A stretch of 64,000 nucleotides of DNA from Chitinivorax sp. PXF-14 (GCF_040812015.1 NZ_JBFNXJ010000001.1:124001-188000), one strand, 5' to 3'. Counted from the first letter of the stretch, positions 1 to 8,459 are shown. Notes: generated by a model not told the origin, from the letters alone. Made by a program: numbers and translations.

Positions 1-45
1 ATTCTCCTGTTGGCGGCCGACCGCTGGCTGCGGGCGGCCGCATGA
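1..45 (+). CDS. C-terminal end of an unidentified protein (partial)
   Basis: An open frame enters from the left edge and ends at a TGA at 43-45. The 14 visible residues are hydrophobic and alanine-rich with a terminal basic stretch (ILLLAADRWLRAAA). They fit the end of a membrane protein, but no family can be named. The frame converges on the minus-strand lipoprotein gene 10 bases further on. Without the upstream sequence this could also be a chance open frame. Confidence 0.35.
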   Translation: MLLLAADRWLRAAA

Positions 46-55
46 TTGCCGAGCC

Positions 56-307
56 CTACCGGACGGCCACCGGCTCGCCGCTGTCGGATTGGGTCAACGC
101 GAGGCTGTCGACCGCGATCGGCTCGCTGGCGTCGCTACTGGCGGCCACCTGTTGCGCCGTCGCTGTGGTGAAGGCATCTGCTGGGGCGCTCGGCGCGGGG
201 GCCGTGCTGGCGAGCGTGTCGCCGCCATTTCCGCCATCTTCCCCGCCGCCGCAGGCGCCGAGTGCCGCCGTGGCCAGCGCGATGGCCATCAACTTGATCA
301 TCTTCAT
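56..307 (-). CDS. small lipoprotein of unknown function
   Basis: An 83-residue protein with a lipoprotein signal peptide: basic start MKMIK, hydrophobic stretch, and lipobox LGAC with Cys at residue 19. The rest is Ala/Ser/Thr/Pro-rich, low in complexity and probably unstructured. The start is supported by an AAGGAGG Shine-Dalgarno overlapping the stop region of the upstream DUF4331 gene. The two genes are 13 bases apart and are probably co-transcribed. It should be anchored in the cell envelope, perhaps as a partner of the secreted DUF4331 protein; that role is inferred from context only. Confidence 0.7.
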   Translation of the reverse strand: MKMIKLMAIALATAALGACGGGEDGGNGGDTLASTAPAPSAPADAFTTATAQQVAASSDASEPIAVDSLALTQSDSGEPVAVR

Positions 308-320
308 GCTGGCGTCCTCC

Positions 321-1817
321 TTACTGCTTGCCGTCGAACGGCGAGCCCGGCAGCGGTGTCTTCAGGTAGGGGAAGGCCGCATCGAACTGGCTGTCGTTGA
401 CCAGTGCGCCGTCGGTAAAGTCAATGCCGCCCGCGGGCGCATCGGCCGGCCTGCAGCCGAGGTTGAGCGTGCACAGGCGGCCCATGGCGACGCGTAGCTC
501 GATGTCGACCACGTCGTCACCAGGGCGGCGGCCGTTCGGGAAGCCGGCGTTGTCGCCGCCGATCACGCCGAGGCGCTGCTGTGCGCCACGGGCCATGGCC
601 GGCGTGGCGGTGTTGAGCCGCAGCATTTCCGCGGCCTTGACCCCGGCCGGCTGGTTGAGCCCCGGCACGCCAGTGAGGAAGGCCGTGACGAGGTCGTTGC
701 GCGGGAAGTTGGTCGGCGCCTTGACGCCGACATTGCCGAACAGGATTTCGAGCAGCGCCGGCAGGGTCGGGTGGGTGACATAGCTGGCGAACTGTGCGTC
801 GTCACGCGGTTTTGACGCGTTGAAGCGGTCCTTGTCCTTCAAGCCGATCACCAGCTCGTTGACCAGCGGCATGCCGAGCCGCGATACCTGCGCCCAGGCG
901 CCGCCTTCCTTCGAGGCCGACCTGTTGTCGCTGCCGGGGACGGGGTTGATCAGCCGCGCCTGGCGGATGCTGGCGGTGGTCCAGGCGCCGATGACCGGGT
1001 CCGCGCCGTGGGTCAGGCAGGCGATCGGCAGCTCCAGCTCGATCGAGGTGATGTTCTTGTCGGTGGCGATGTTGAGGCCCTTGTCCTCGGCGCCGGGGTC
1101 GAAGGCGGTGGCGGGCGCCTTGATGTTGACCAGGTCGAAGATTTCGCCGAGGTTGACGCCGAAGCCTTCCTTGCGTTGGCCGACGAACATGCGGCCCGGC
1201 TTGCCGCAGCCCGGCACGTTGATGTTGTAGACGTGGCGCGCGGCGTAGCCTGCATAGTCGGGGATCGACTTGTTGCCGATATTGTCGACCGGCTTGTCGA
1301 ACACCGTCGCGCCGGTATCGGCGTTGCTCACCGCGTTGCGCTGCGGGCCGCGCCGCTCGCCGCGCGTGACGTTGACGCTGTAGGTCTCACGCACATTGAG
1401 CACCTCCGGGTTCACGCTGCTGATGCCGCCGATATTGAGCAGCGGCACCGATACCTTGCGGTCGCCGACCGGCACCTGCAGGTCCTTCAGCGTGTTCTTG
1501 AACTGGAACTGGAAGCTCAGGTCCTCCTTCGCGTCACCGTTGTTGTCGATGTGGATCTCGTACAGCGCATCGGGATCGAGCGAGAAGTAGTTGGGGCCGC
1601 CGTAGCTGTCCTGTAGCGGGCTGTAGTTGGCGATCAGCGTGACATAGTCGCCGCGCCCGGCCTCGTATGAGCGGAACATGTAGAAGTCGGTGCCGTCGAC
1701 CTTGGGCATGCGCGTGATGAACGGTGCCTCACGGTGGCTGGAAGCATAGGCGGGCAGGGCGGTGCCGAGCAGCACCGGGCCGAGCGCGACGAGAGTGGCA
1801 AGCAGACTGCGTTTCAT
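321..1817 (-). CDS. DUF4331 domain-containing exported protein
   Basis: The protein has 498 residues from the ATG at 1817, chosen because CAGGAGAACC lies just upstream and because translation begins directly with a signal peptide (MKRSLLATLVALGPVLLG, cleavage near AYA-SSHREAP). The mature N-terminus SSHREAPFI followed by a DGTDFYMFRSYE segment is the hallmark of the DUF4331 family, and family-like sequence continues through the protein. The frame stays open 40 codons upstream but that part has no ribosome site. The biochemical role of the family is unknown; the protein is expected in the periplasm or outside the cell. It is the first gene of a probable two-gene unit with the small lipoprotein gene at 56-307. 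Confidence 0.85.
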   Translation of the reverse strand: MKRSLLATLVALGPVLLGTALPAYASSHREAPFITRMPKVDGTDFYMFRSYEAGRGDYVTLIANYSPLQDSYGGPNYFSLDPDALYEIHIDNNGDAKEDLSFQFQFKNTLKDLQVPVGDRKVSVPLLNIGGISSVNPEVLNVRETYSVNVTRGERRGPQRNAVSNADTGATVFDKPVDNIGNKSIPDYAGYAARHVYNINVPGCGKPGRMFVGQRKEGFGVNLGEIFDLVNIKAPATAFDPGAEDKGLNIATDKNITSIELELPIACLTHGADPVIGAWTTASIRQARLINPVPGSDNRSASKEGGAWAQVSRLGMPLVNELVIGLKDKDRFNASKPRDDAQFASYVTHPTLPALLEILFGNVGVKAPTNFPRNDLVTAFLTGVPGLNQPAGVKAAEMLRLNTATPAMARGAQQRLGVIGGDNAGFPNGRRPGDDVVDIELRVAMGRLCTLNLGCRPADAPAGGIDFTDGALVNDSQFDAAFPYLKTPLPGSPFDGKQ

Positions 1818-1969
1818 GACGGTTCTCCTGTGGTGGTGGGAAGACACGTCCACTGATACGCGGCGCCCCCGCGTCTGGATGCAATTTGTTACGGGTTTTT
1901 GCCGAACGGCCGTGATCTGTGCCAGTCTTACCAGCATGAACCCAGGCCCTTGTGCGCGAGGAGGCCATC

Positions 1970-2359
1970 ATGTCATTCCATCCCACCCGTGCAGTGCTCG
2001 CGGCCGCCTTGCTCGGTGGCTGCGCCAGCTACCCGGCCGGCACCAGCCTGGTCGACGGCAACCGCTACCATCTGGCCAATATGCACACCTACACCACGCG
2101 CGTGACCAAGGTTGACGGCGTGGACACGCTCGTCAACCAGAACCCGGTGCCGATCGAGCCCGGCCAGCACGTGCTGACGCTGGAGACGCGGCCCGTGTCC
2201 GGTTTCCGCATCCCCGTGGAAAGAACGCTCGCGCTCGAGGTGGCGCCGTGCCAGCGCTATTGCATCGTCGCCGAGCGCGGCAACCGCCTGGCGCAGGACT
2301 GGGCGCCACGGGTCGAATACCAGGAATTCGCCCCGGGCTTCGGCTGCAAACAGCCATGA
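1970..2359 (+). CDS. small lipoprotein
   Basis: A 129-residue protein. The ATG at 1970 is chosen over one 18 bases upstream because GAGGAGG lies at ideal spacing and the signal peptide then begins at residue 1 (MSFHPTRAVLAAALLGGC, lipobox LGGC with Cys near residue 18). The mature part contains a predicted beta-rich segment, a CQRYCIVAERGN segment with two cysteines, and a Cys close to the C-terminus. It is divergent from the DUF4331 gene, with about 150 bases between the starts. No family was recognised beyond envelope lipoprotein. Confidence 0.7.
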   Translation: MSFHPTRAVLAAALLGGCASYPAGTSLVDGNRYHLANMHTYTTRVTKVDGVDTLVNQNPVPIEPGQHVLTLETRPVSGFRIPVERTLALEVAPCQRYCIVAERGNRLAQDWAPRVEYQEFAPGFGCKQP

Positions 2360-2442
2360 GCCTCGCCCACCCGATGAGGGCGGGATTGGTCTGCGGAATA
2401 ATTCAATCATTTGCTTGATCTTTTTGCTGATCGGGCATACGC

Positions 2443-2478
2443 TAACCAAAAAATGAATCAGGAATCACTTTTTGGTTT
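2443..2478. promoter_or_regulatory. inverted-repeat operator at the tetR start (probable autoregulation)
   Basis: A perfect 9-bp inverted repeat, AACCAAAAA at 2444-2452 and TTTTTGGTT at 2469-2477, centred at 2460.5. With two near-matching flanking bases each arm reaches about 12-14 bp. It contains the Shine-Dalgarno (AGGAA at 2460-2464) and the TTG start codon of the TetR gene. Operators of this size and position are usual for self-repressing TetR proteins, so binding would block transcription or translation start directly. Confidence 0.7.
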
Positions 2479-3080
2479 ACCGCCCAACCGCGAATACTGA
2501 AGCGAAGAAAGCCGATGTCCGCGCCCGCATCGTCAAGGCCGCCCAGGCGCTGGTTGCCGAGCGTGGCTTCATGGAAACGCAGATCGCCCAGGTGGCGAGC
2601 GCGGCCGGCATTGCGAACGGCACGGTGTACCGCTACTTCCCGGCCAAGGCCGACCTGTTCGCCGAGGTGTTCCGCACCGCGAGCAGCCACGAGGTCGAGG
2701 TGGTGAGCGCCGTCGCACAGGTGGCGGGCTCGGTGCACGAGCGGCTGGCCGGCGCGGTGCGCGTGTTCGTCGAGCGTGCGCTGCGCTCGCGGCGGCTGGC
2801 GTGGTCGCTGATCGCCGAGCCGGTCGACCCGCTGGTCGATGAGGAAAGGCTCAAGCTGCGCCAGGCCTACGCCGAGGTGTTTGCCGGGCTGCTCAACGAA
2901 GGCATGGCGCTGGGCGAGATCGCCCCCCAGCCGGCCAAGCTGGCCGCCGCCTGCCTGGTCGGCGCGCTGGCCGAGGCGCTGGTCGGGCCGCTGGCACCCG
3001 GCGAAGAGACGCTGGACGAAGCCGCTCGCGCGACGCTGACCGACGAGCTGGTCGCCTTCAGCCTGCGCGCGGTCGGGTGA
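2472..3080 (+). CDS. TetR/AcrR family transcriptional regulator
   Basis: A 202-residue TetR-type repressor. The helix-turn-helix occupies roughly residues 16-62: an ARIVKAAQALVAERGF helix, then TQIAQVASAAGIANGTVYRYF, the family signature, followed by PAKADLFAEVF. The C-terminal ligand domain is variable and its effector is unknown. The start is TTG because an in-frame TGA at 2454-2456 excludes any earlier start and no ATG precedes the conserved domain. AGGAA at seven bases spacing supports it. It is followed on the same strand by an acyl-CoA dehydrogenase gene, which suggests that it senses an acyl-CoA or fatty-acid-related ligand; this is inference from context. Confidence 0.88.
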   Translation: MVYRPTANTEAKKADVRARIVKAAQALVAERGFMETQIAQVASAAGIANGTVYRYFPAKADLFAEVFRTASSHEVEVVSAVAQVAGSVHERLAGAVRVFVERALRSRRLAWSLIAEPVDPLVDEERLKLRQAYAEVFAGLLNEGMALGEIAPQPAKLAAACLVGALAEALVGPLAPGEETLDEAARATLTDELVAFSLRAVG

Positions 3081-3306
3081 AGCGGGCTGCAGCCCAGTCT
3101 GGGCGCGCCTTGCCGGCCGATGGAACACCGCGCCGGGATTGGCCCGTAGCGTGGCAACGAACCCGCCCGCACCCTGTCATCAGGGGGGGGCAATAAGCCG
3201 CCCCCAGCCCTGACGGCGACAAGCGCGCCGTCGAACGAATACCCGGCCAGCCGCCGGCAAGAGCAGCAGCCGATTTTGGACAACAAGGAAGATCGAGGAG
3301 ACGATC
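3081..3306. other. tetR-acyl-CoA dehydrogenase intergenic region with GC hairpin
   Basis: 226 bases without a gene. An 8-base G run at 3183-3190 begins a hairpin (GGGGGC at 3186-3191 with GCCCCC at 3200-3205, 8-base loop). It has no T-run, so it is only weakly terminator-like. A strong Shine-Dalgarno (GAGGAG at about 3295-3300) precedes the GTG start of the next gene. Confidence 0.4.
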
Positions 3307-4941
3307 GTGCAAAGCTGGCAAACCCACGAAGTGCAAAACCAGACCCCGCCCTTGGGGGACATCAACCTGTTCACCATCGACAAGGTGCTGCAGGAAGGCG
3401 CGAGCCGCGAAGGCGCCGCCTGGGCGGCGGACTGGCTGTACCAAGCGGGAGCCGATCTGGGGCGGGCCGACCAGTTTGAACTGGGCCGGCTCGCCAACCA
3501 GTTCACGCCCCAATTCAAACCCTTCGATGCGCGCGGCAATCGCATCGATACCGTCGAGTTCCACCCGGCCTGGCACGAGATCCTGCGCGGCGTTGCCAAG
3601 CGCGGCCTGCACACCAGTCCCTGGGCCGACCCCAGGCGCGGCGCCCACGTGGCGCGCGCCGCGGGCTACATCATGCAGGCCCAGATCGAGGCCGGCTCGC
3701 TGTGTCCGACTACCATGACCTACGGCGCGATACCCGCGCTGGCCAAGGGCCCGCAAAGCGTGCGGACCTGGTTGCCGACCCTGTTCTCGCGCGAGCACGA
3801 CCCGCGCGACCTGCCGTTCGCCCAAAAACGCGGCGGCATGATCGGCATGGGCATGACCGAGAAGCAGGGCGGCTCGGACGTGCGCGCCAATACCACCTTC
3901 GCCACGGCGATCGGCGATGGCGAATACCTGATCACCGGCCACAAGTGGTTCTTCTCGGCGCCGATGTGCGATGCCCACCTGGTGCTCGCTCAGGCGCCCG
4001 GCGGCCTATCCTGCTTCTTCGTGCCGCGCTGGCGGCCCGACGGCAGCAAGAACCCGATCCATGTGCAGCGCTTGAAGGACAAGGTTGGCAACCGCTCGAA
4101 CTCGTCGAGCGAAGTCGAATTCCACGATGCCTGGGGCGTGCTGCTCGGCGAGGAAGGGCGCGGCGTGCCCACCATCCTCGAAATGGGCACCTACACGCGC
4201 CTCGATTGCGTCATCGGCACCGCCGGCGGCATGCGCCAGGCGCTGGTGCAGGGCCTGCATCACGCGCATCACCGCTCGACCTTCGGCGCGCGGCTGATCG
4301 ACCAGCCGCTGATGAAAAACGTGCTGGCCGATCTCGCGCTCGAAGTCGAGGCCGCCGTCACGATCGGCCTGCGCATGGCGCGTGCCTTCGATGCACAGGA
4401 CGACGAAGCCGAGACGCTGTACCGCCGCCTCGTTACGCCGGCCGTCAAATACTGGGTGTGCAAGCGCGGTCCCGAATTCGCGGCCGAGGCAATGGAAGTG
4501 CTCGGCGGCAACGGCTATGTCGAGGACGGCATACTCGGCCGCATCTACCGCGAGATGCCGGTCAACTCGATCTGGGAAGGCTCGGGCAACATCATGTGTC
4601 TCGACGTGCTGCGCGCCATCGGCAAATCGCCGCGTACGCTCGAAGTGCTGCAGGCCGAGCTTGCCCCCGCGCTGGGCCGCCATCGGGCATTCGATACCTT
4701 CGTCGCCAGGCTGCAACGCGACTTCATGCACGCCGACGGGCTCGAAACCCGCGCCCGCCGGCTCACCCAGGACCTAGCACTAGCGCTGCAGGCAGGTCTC
4801 TTGCTGCAGCACGCGCCGGATTACGTCAGCGACGCCTTCTGCCGCTCGCGCCTTGCCGGCGACTGGGGCCAGCACTTCGGCACGCTGCCGGCCGATGTCG
4901 ATTTCGATGGCCTGTTGCGTCGGAGCTGGCTGGAAGCCTGA
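3307..4941 (+). CDS. aidB: AidB-type acyl-CoA dehydrogenase
   Basis: A 544-residue FAD-dependent acyl-CoA dehydrogenase of the AidB/isovaleryl-CoA dehydrogenase-like class. Diagnostic segments are GMGMTEKQGGSDVRANT (about residues 180-196, flavin and substrate loop), GHKWFFSAPMCD, the FGARLIDQPLMKNVLADL helix and the C-terminal EVLGGNGYVEDG loop followed by YREMPVNSIWEGSGN. Length matches E. coli AidB. The GTG start has GAGGAG seven bases upstream. AidB proteins bind DNA and protect against alkylation in E. coli, while relatives may act on acyl-CoA; which applies here cannot be decided. The TetR gene upstream on the same strand may control it. The symbol reflects family similarity, not proven function. 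Confidence 0.85.
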   Translation: MQSWQTHEVQNQTPPLGDINLFTIDKVLQEGASREGAAWAADWLYQAGADLGRADQFELGRLANQFTPQFKPFDARGNRIDTVEFHPAWHEILRGVAKRGLHTSPWADPRRGAHVARAAGYIMQAQIEAGSLCPTTMTYGAIPALAKGPQSVRTWLPTLFSREHDPRDLPFAQKRGGMIGMGMTEKQGGSDVRANTTFATAIGDGEYLITGHKWFFSAPMCDAHLVLAQAPGGLSCFFVPRWRPDGSKNPIHVQRLKDKVGNRSNSSSEVEFHDAWGVLLGEEGRGVPTILEMGTYTRLDCVIGTAGGMRQALVQGLHHAHHRSTFGARLIDQPLMKNVLADLALEVEAAVTIGLRMARAFDAQDDEAETLYRRLVTPAVKYWVCKRGPEFAAEAMEVLGGNGYVEDGILGRIYREMPVNSIWEGSGNIMCLDVLRAIGKSPRTLEVLQAELAPALGRHRAFDTFVARLQRDFMHADGLETRARRLTQDLALALQAGLLLQHAPDYVSDAFCRSRLAGDWGQHFGTLPADVDFDGLLRRSWLEA

Positions 4942-5077
4942 CGCCCAGGCGCCGTGTCGCCCATCCGACGAGTGCGGGTGGATCGACGCGGGCAGCACAC
5001 GAAGCCGTGGTGTACCCACCGTGCTTGAGGTATTCGGGCACGGCCGCGGCGCAGCAGCACCCAATTGATGCCGCCGC

Positions 5078-5548
5078 TCAGGCTAAGGTATCGACGAGGT
5101 TTTGTTCGAACAAGGTGCCGGCTGCCAGCCCGCTCAACTCCGGGTTGGCCTTGAGGATCTGCGCCCAGGCCGTGTTGAGATTGTCGGGCATGGCCTGCAG
5201 CAGCCCGTGCGGGGTGTAGATGCCGCTGGCGATGCCGTCGCTGGGCAGGGTGTCGACGATGCCGCCGGCCAGCAGGTCCAGCGCTTGCGTGGTGGCGTCC
5301 TGCTGTGGCGCGATCGGCGCGGCCGTCGGCGTGCCGGCCAGGGCCAGCGCGTCGAACAGGCCGGTGGCGCTGTACGTGAGCGGTGCCTGCGCGGGGCTGC
5401 CCAAGCCGGCCACGATGGCATCCTGCAGCGACAGGTCGGCCGACGTTGCGGCGAGCGTGCCCGCATCGGTGCTGGACGGGATCAGCGGCTGGCTGGAAAC
5501 CGGCCAGGCCGGAAATAGGGCAGTGCTGGAAACAGGTGCGATTGCCAT
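5078..5548 (-). CDS. hypothetical protein
   Basis: A 156-residue frame with ATG at 5548. The sequence is rich in Ala, Leu, Pro, Thr and Ser, with few charged residues and no Cys. It has no signal peptide or clear transmembrane segment. Short hydrophobic repeats such as LQDAIVAGLG, LFDALALAG and LDLLAGGIVDTL may form amphipathic helices. The C-terminal half (GLLQAMPDNLNTAWAQILKANPELSGL) looks like a folded helical module. No strong ribosome site is visible. No family was recognised. It stands alone between the convergent acyl-CoA dehydrogenase gene and the riboswitch. Confidence 0.5.
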   Translation of the reverse strand: MAIAPVSSTALFPAWPVSSQPLIPSSTDAGTLAATSADLSLQDAIVAGLGSPAQAPLTYSATGLFDALALAGTPTAAPIAPQQDATTQALDLLAGGIVDTLPSDGIASGIYTPHGLLQAMPDNLNTAWAQILKANPELSGLAAGTLFEQNLVDTLA

Positions 5549-5719
5549 GGCGAGCCCTCGCGGTATGAGGCTATGTAGCTTAGGCCGCTACCCGGCCCCA
5601 GGGTGCCCGCGATAGGTGTAACAAACTGTTTCATCCTGGCCGAATGGCAAGCGGCCGTGCCCCGGCCAGTGCGCGCGGCGCCTGCCTTGCCCACCCGCAA
5701 TGCTGGCCGCCCGCAGCGC

Positions 5720-5748
5720 TCGACGGCTGCCACTGCCTTGCCTAGAAT
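5720..5748 (+). promoter_or_regulatory. predicted promoter of the guanidine riboswitch-sugE unit
   Basis: A sigma-70-like pair, TCGACG at 5720-5725 and TAGAAT at 5743-5748, separated by 17 bases. The expected transcript start is near 5755, so the RNA would begin about ten bases before the riboswitch. The -10 box matches consensus at five of six bases. Confidence 0.5.
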
Positions 5749-5763
5749 GACGCCTGTCAACGC

Positions 5764-5806
5764 CGCCGGGACGACCCGGTGCGCGCATCCTCATGGGGAC
5801 GACCCC
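5764..5806 (+). ncRNA. guanidine-II (mini-ykkC) riboswitch
   Basis: Two short GC hairpins, each with the ACGA tetraloop that defines this class. Hairpin 1 is CCGGG-ACGA-CCCGG at 5766-5779, extendable by one G-U pair. Hairpin 2 is GGGG-ACGA-CCCC at 5795-5806. They are 15 bases apart, and the Shine-Dalgarno GGAG (5817-5820) follows 10 bases later. In the known class each loop binds one guanidinium ion and ligand binding frees the ribosome site, turning on the exporter. The downstream gene is a SugE/Gdx protein, the typical partner. Confidence 0.92.
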
Positions 5807-5826
5807 GACCCTGATCGGAGTGGACC

Positions 5827-6153
5827 ATGTCTCCCGTTTCCCTTTCCTGGCTCATGCTCATTGTGGCGGGCCTGCTCGAAATCGGCTGGGCCGTCGGGCT
5901 CAAGTACACCGATGGCCTGTCGCGCCCGCTGCCTACCGTGCTGACGCTCGGCGCGATGGTCGCCAGCGTGGCGCTGCTCGGCCTCGCCGTGCGGCAGCTG
6001 CCGATCGGCACCGCCTACGCGGTGTGGACCGGTATCGGCGCTGCCGGCACCGTGGTCGTCGGCATGCTGGTGCTGGGCGAGCCGGCCACGGTGTGGCGCG
6101 CGGGTTGCGTGCTACTGATTCTGGTGGGCATCGTCGGCCTCAAGCTGGCCTGA
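5827..6153 (+). CDS. gdx: guanidinium exporter of the SMR family (SugE/Gdx)
   Basis: A 108-residue small multidrug resistance protein with four predicted membrane helices, the usual size. The essential membrane-embedded glutamate is E18 in LLEIGWAVGLKYT. Other family segments are PIGTAYAVWTGIGA (helix 3) and the VLGEPATVWR loop. It works as an antiparallel dimer that exchanges guanidinium for protons. Identification as the guanidinium-selective Gdx subtype, rather than a broad QacE-type drug pump, rests on the LEIGWA/AVWTGIGA signature and on the guanidine-II riboswitch directly upstream. GGAG lies six bases before the ATG. The 3' end overlaps the convergent GGDEF gene by 42 bases. Confidence 0.93.
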   Translation: MSPVSLSWLMLIVAGLLEIGWAVGLKYTDGLSRPLPTVLTLGAMVASVALLGLAVRQLPIGTAYAVWTGIGAAGTVVVGMLVLGEPATVWRAGCVLLILVGIVGLKLA

Positions 6154-7227
6154 GCCGGCCGCGATGTTGACGCGGTTGCGACCCTGTTGCTTGGCCTGGT
6201 AGAGCGCCTCGTCGGCGCGCGAGATCAGCTGCTCGATGCTTTCCCCGTGCTGGTAGGCCGCAATGCCGGCCGACAGGGTGATGCGGAAGTCGCCGGGCAG
6301 CGATTCGAACGCGGTGTCGGCGAGCCGCTCGCGCAGCCGGCCGAGCATGGCGCTGGCGGCTTCCGGCGCGGCATCGGGCAACAGCAGCAGGAATTCCTCG
6401 CCGCCATAGCGCGCGAACACGTCGCCGGCGCGCAGCGATGCCTGCGCCGTGCCGGCAAAGGTGGTGAGCACGACATCGCCGGCATGGTGGCCCCAGCTGT
6501 CATTGACGCGCTTGAAGTGGTCGAGATCGACGATGCCGATACAGAAACGGCCACGGTCACGGTCCGTCAGCGCCTTTTCGCGTGCCAGCAGTTCGAGGAT
6601 GTGGCGGCGGTTGTAGGCGCCTGTCAGCTCGTCGTGCGTGGCCTGGGCCGTCACCTTGGTCAGCAGCGCCTCGAGTTCCAGCGCGTTTTGCGCCAGCCGC
6701 TTGCGCATCTTGCTGATGCTGCCGGCGAGCAGCGATACGGCCGGCAGCAGGCCCGCGGTGGTGAGCCAGAGCGCCAGCTCCAGCGGCAGGTAGAAGGCGT
6801 AGCCGTCGTAGTGGCGCATCCACGGCAGCAGCGCGCCATACACCGCGACGGTGACGACGCTGAGCGTGAGCAGCGTGCGCGTGCTCAAGCGGTAGCAGCC
6901 GAACACGAAGATGACGAGCAGGATCAACAGGTAGGCGCCGCGCATCGGCCCGGCGTGCGCCAGGCCGTAGAGATCGAGCGGGATGGCGAACAGCATTTGC
7001 GATAGCGACAGGCTCGGGTCGGCGAAACGCAGGTTGATGCCGGAGCGGATCATCAGGTAGAACGCCAGGTTGGCCGTGGTGCCGAACAGGATCAGGAACG
7101 CCAGCAGCATTGGCGAGGTGAGCTCGAAATAGGCGCCGATGGCCAGCGGTACGGTGGCCATGACGTACATGAACACGCTGAGCCCCAGCCGGCGAATGCG
7201 CAGCGACTGGGCGGGTTCGTTCGGCAT
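6112..7227 (-). CDS. membrane-bound GGDEF diguanylate cyclase
   Basis: A 371-residue protein. About six membrane helices fill the N-terminal half, followed by a short coiled linker (KMRKRLAQNALELEALL) and a C-terminal GGDEF domain. The active-site motif is RYGGEEF. The metal-binding aspartate lies in GIVDLDHFKRVND. RAGD, five residues before GGEEF, is the c-di-GMP inhibitory I-site, so the enzyme should be active and feedback-inhibited. The ATG at 7227 lacks a good ribosome site. A TTG at 7248 preceded by GGAG at seven bases spacing is an alternative start. The last 14 codons overlap the 3' end of sugE. The sensed signal is unknown. Confidence 0.88.
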   Translation of the reverse strand: MPNEPAQSLRIRRLGLSVFMYVMATVPLAIGAYFELTSPMLLAFLILFGTTANLAFYLMIRSGINLRFADPSLSLSQMLFAIPLDLYGLAHAGPMRGAYLLILLVIFVFGCYRLSTRTLLTLSVVTVAVYGALLPWMRHYDGYAFYLPLELALWLTTAGLLPAVSLLAGSISKMRKRLAQNALELEALLTKVTAQATHDELTGAYNRRHILELLAREKALTDRDRGRFCIGIVDLDHFKRVNDSWGHHAGDVVLTTFAGTAQASLRAGDVFARYGGEEFLLLLPDAAPEAASAMLGRLRERLADTAFESLPGDFRITLSAGIAAYQHGESIEQLISRADEALYQAKQQGRNRVNIAAGSGQLEADDAHQNQ

Positions 7228-7403
7228 CAACCATGACAGTACGGACAATCTCGTTCTCCATGTCGCGGATCGGGTGCGTGGCCACCGTCTCCTCTGATCA
7301 ACATTATCAGATATCGCCGCCGCCGGGGCCGCCTGGCGCCGGCACCCCATGCCAAAGCCAGCCATCACGGGCACAATAGCAACATGGCCGCCTATCTTTC
7401 CGC

Positions 7404-8459
7404 ATGATGTCCCAGCGCAAGATCATTCACATCGACTGCGACTGCTTCTACGCCTCGATCGAGATGCGCGACGACCCCACGCTCGTCGGCAAGCCGGTGG
7501 CCGTCGGCGGCCAGCCGGACCGGCGCGGCGTGATCGCCACCTGCAACTACGAGGCGCGCAAGTTCGGCGTGCGCTCGGCTATGGCGTCGAGCCGCGCGGT
7601 CAAGCTGTGCCCGCCGCTGATCCTGCTGCCGCCACGCTTCGAGCAGTACCGCGAGGCCTCGTGCCAGATCCATCGCATCTACGAGCGCTATACCGACAAG
7701 ATCGAGCCGCTGTCGCTCGACGAAGCCTATCTCGACGTCACCGGCTTGCCGCACTGCCAGGGCAGCGCCACGCGGATCGCCCAGGCGATCCGCGAGCAGA
7801 TTCGCGCCGAGGTCGGTATTACGGCGTCGGCCGGCATTGCGCCCAACAAGTTCATCGCCAAGATCGCCTCGGACTGGAACAAGCCCAACGGCCAGTTCGT
7901 GGTGAAGCCCGCGATGGTGGACGAATTCGTGCGCGTGCTGCCGGTGGGCAAGTTGTTCGGCGTGGGCAAGGTCACCGAGGCGCGCATGCACAAGCTCGGC
8001 CTGTTTACCTGCGAGGATGTGCGCGGCCTGACGCCGGCTGAGCTGAGCCACCACTTCGGCAGTTTCGGCGAGCGGCTGTGGCAGCTCGCGCACGGCATCG
8101 ACCACCGCGAGGTAGAGTCGGACAGCCGGCGCAAATCGTTGTCGGTCGAGAACACCTATGTCGATGATCTGCCCACCGCTGCGGCCTGCTGCGCCGAGCT
8201 GCCGGCGCTCTACGACGATATGGTGCGGCGGCTGGCGCGGGTCGATGCCAGCTACCGCATCAGCAAGGCGTATTTCAAGATGAAGTTCGCCGATTTCACC
8301 CAGACCACGATGGAGTGCCCGCTGCTCGAGCCCACGCTGGCCATCTACGAGCAGTTGTGCGAGCGCTGTTTCGAGCGGGGTGGCAAGCCCGTCAGGCTGC
8401 TGGGGGTGGGCGTGCGCCTGGTGGACCGCGAGCCGGAGCTGCAGCCCTCGCTGTTCTGA
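7404..8459 (+). CDS. dinB: DNA polymerase IV (Y family, translesion)
   Basis: A 351-residue DinB of normal length. The catalytic acidic residues are in IIHIDCDCFYASIE near the N-terminus and SLDEAYLDVT near residue 105. The conserved GITASAGIAPNKFIAKIAS segment, the KLFGVGKVTEARM helix-hairpin-helix, and the little-finger domain follow. The C-terminus LQPSLF resembles the clamp-binding peptide QxSLF. There are two consecutive ATGs (7404, 7407) and no strong Shine-Dalgarno. No convincing LexA box was seen in the short region upstream. It copies past lesions with low fidelity. Confidence 0.95.
   Translation: MMSQRKIIHIDCDCFYASIEMRDDPTLVGKPVAVGGQPDRRGVIATCNYEARKFGVRSAMASSRAVKLCPPLILLPPRFEQYREASCQIHRIYERYTDKIEPLSLDEAYLDVTGLPHCQGSATRIAQAIREQIRAEVGITASAGIAPNKFIAKIASDWNKPNGQFVVKPAMVDEFVRVLPVGKLFGVGKVTEARMHKLGLFTCEDVRGLTPAELSHHFGSFGERLWQLAHGIDHREVESDSRRKSLSVENTYVDDLPTAAACCAELPALYDDMVRRLARVDASYRISKAYFKMKFADFTQTTMECPLLEPTLAIYEQLCERCFERGGKPVRLLGVGVRLVDREPELQPSLF

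Noticed and set aside
7375-7403. A LexA box before dinB
   Set aside because: No CTG-N10-CAG pair of acceptable quality was found near the start.
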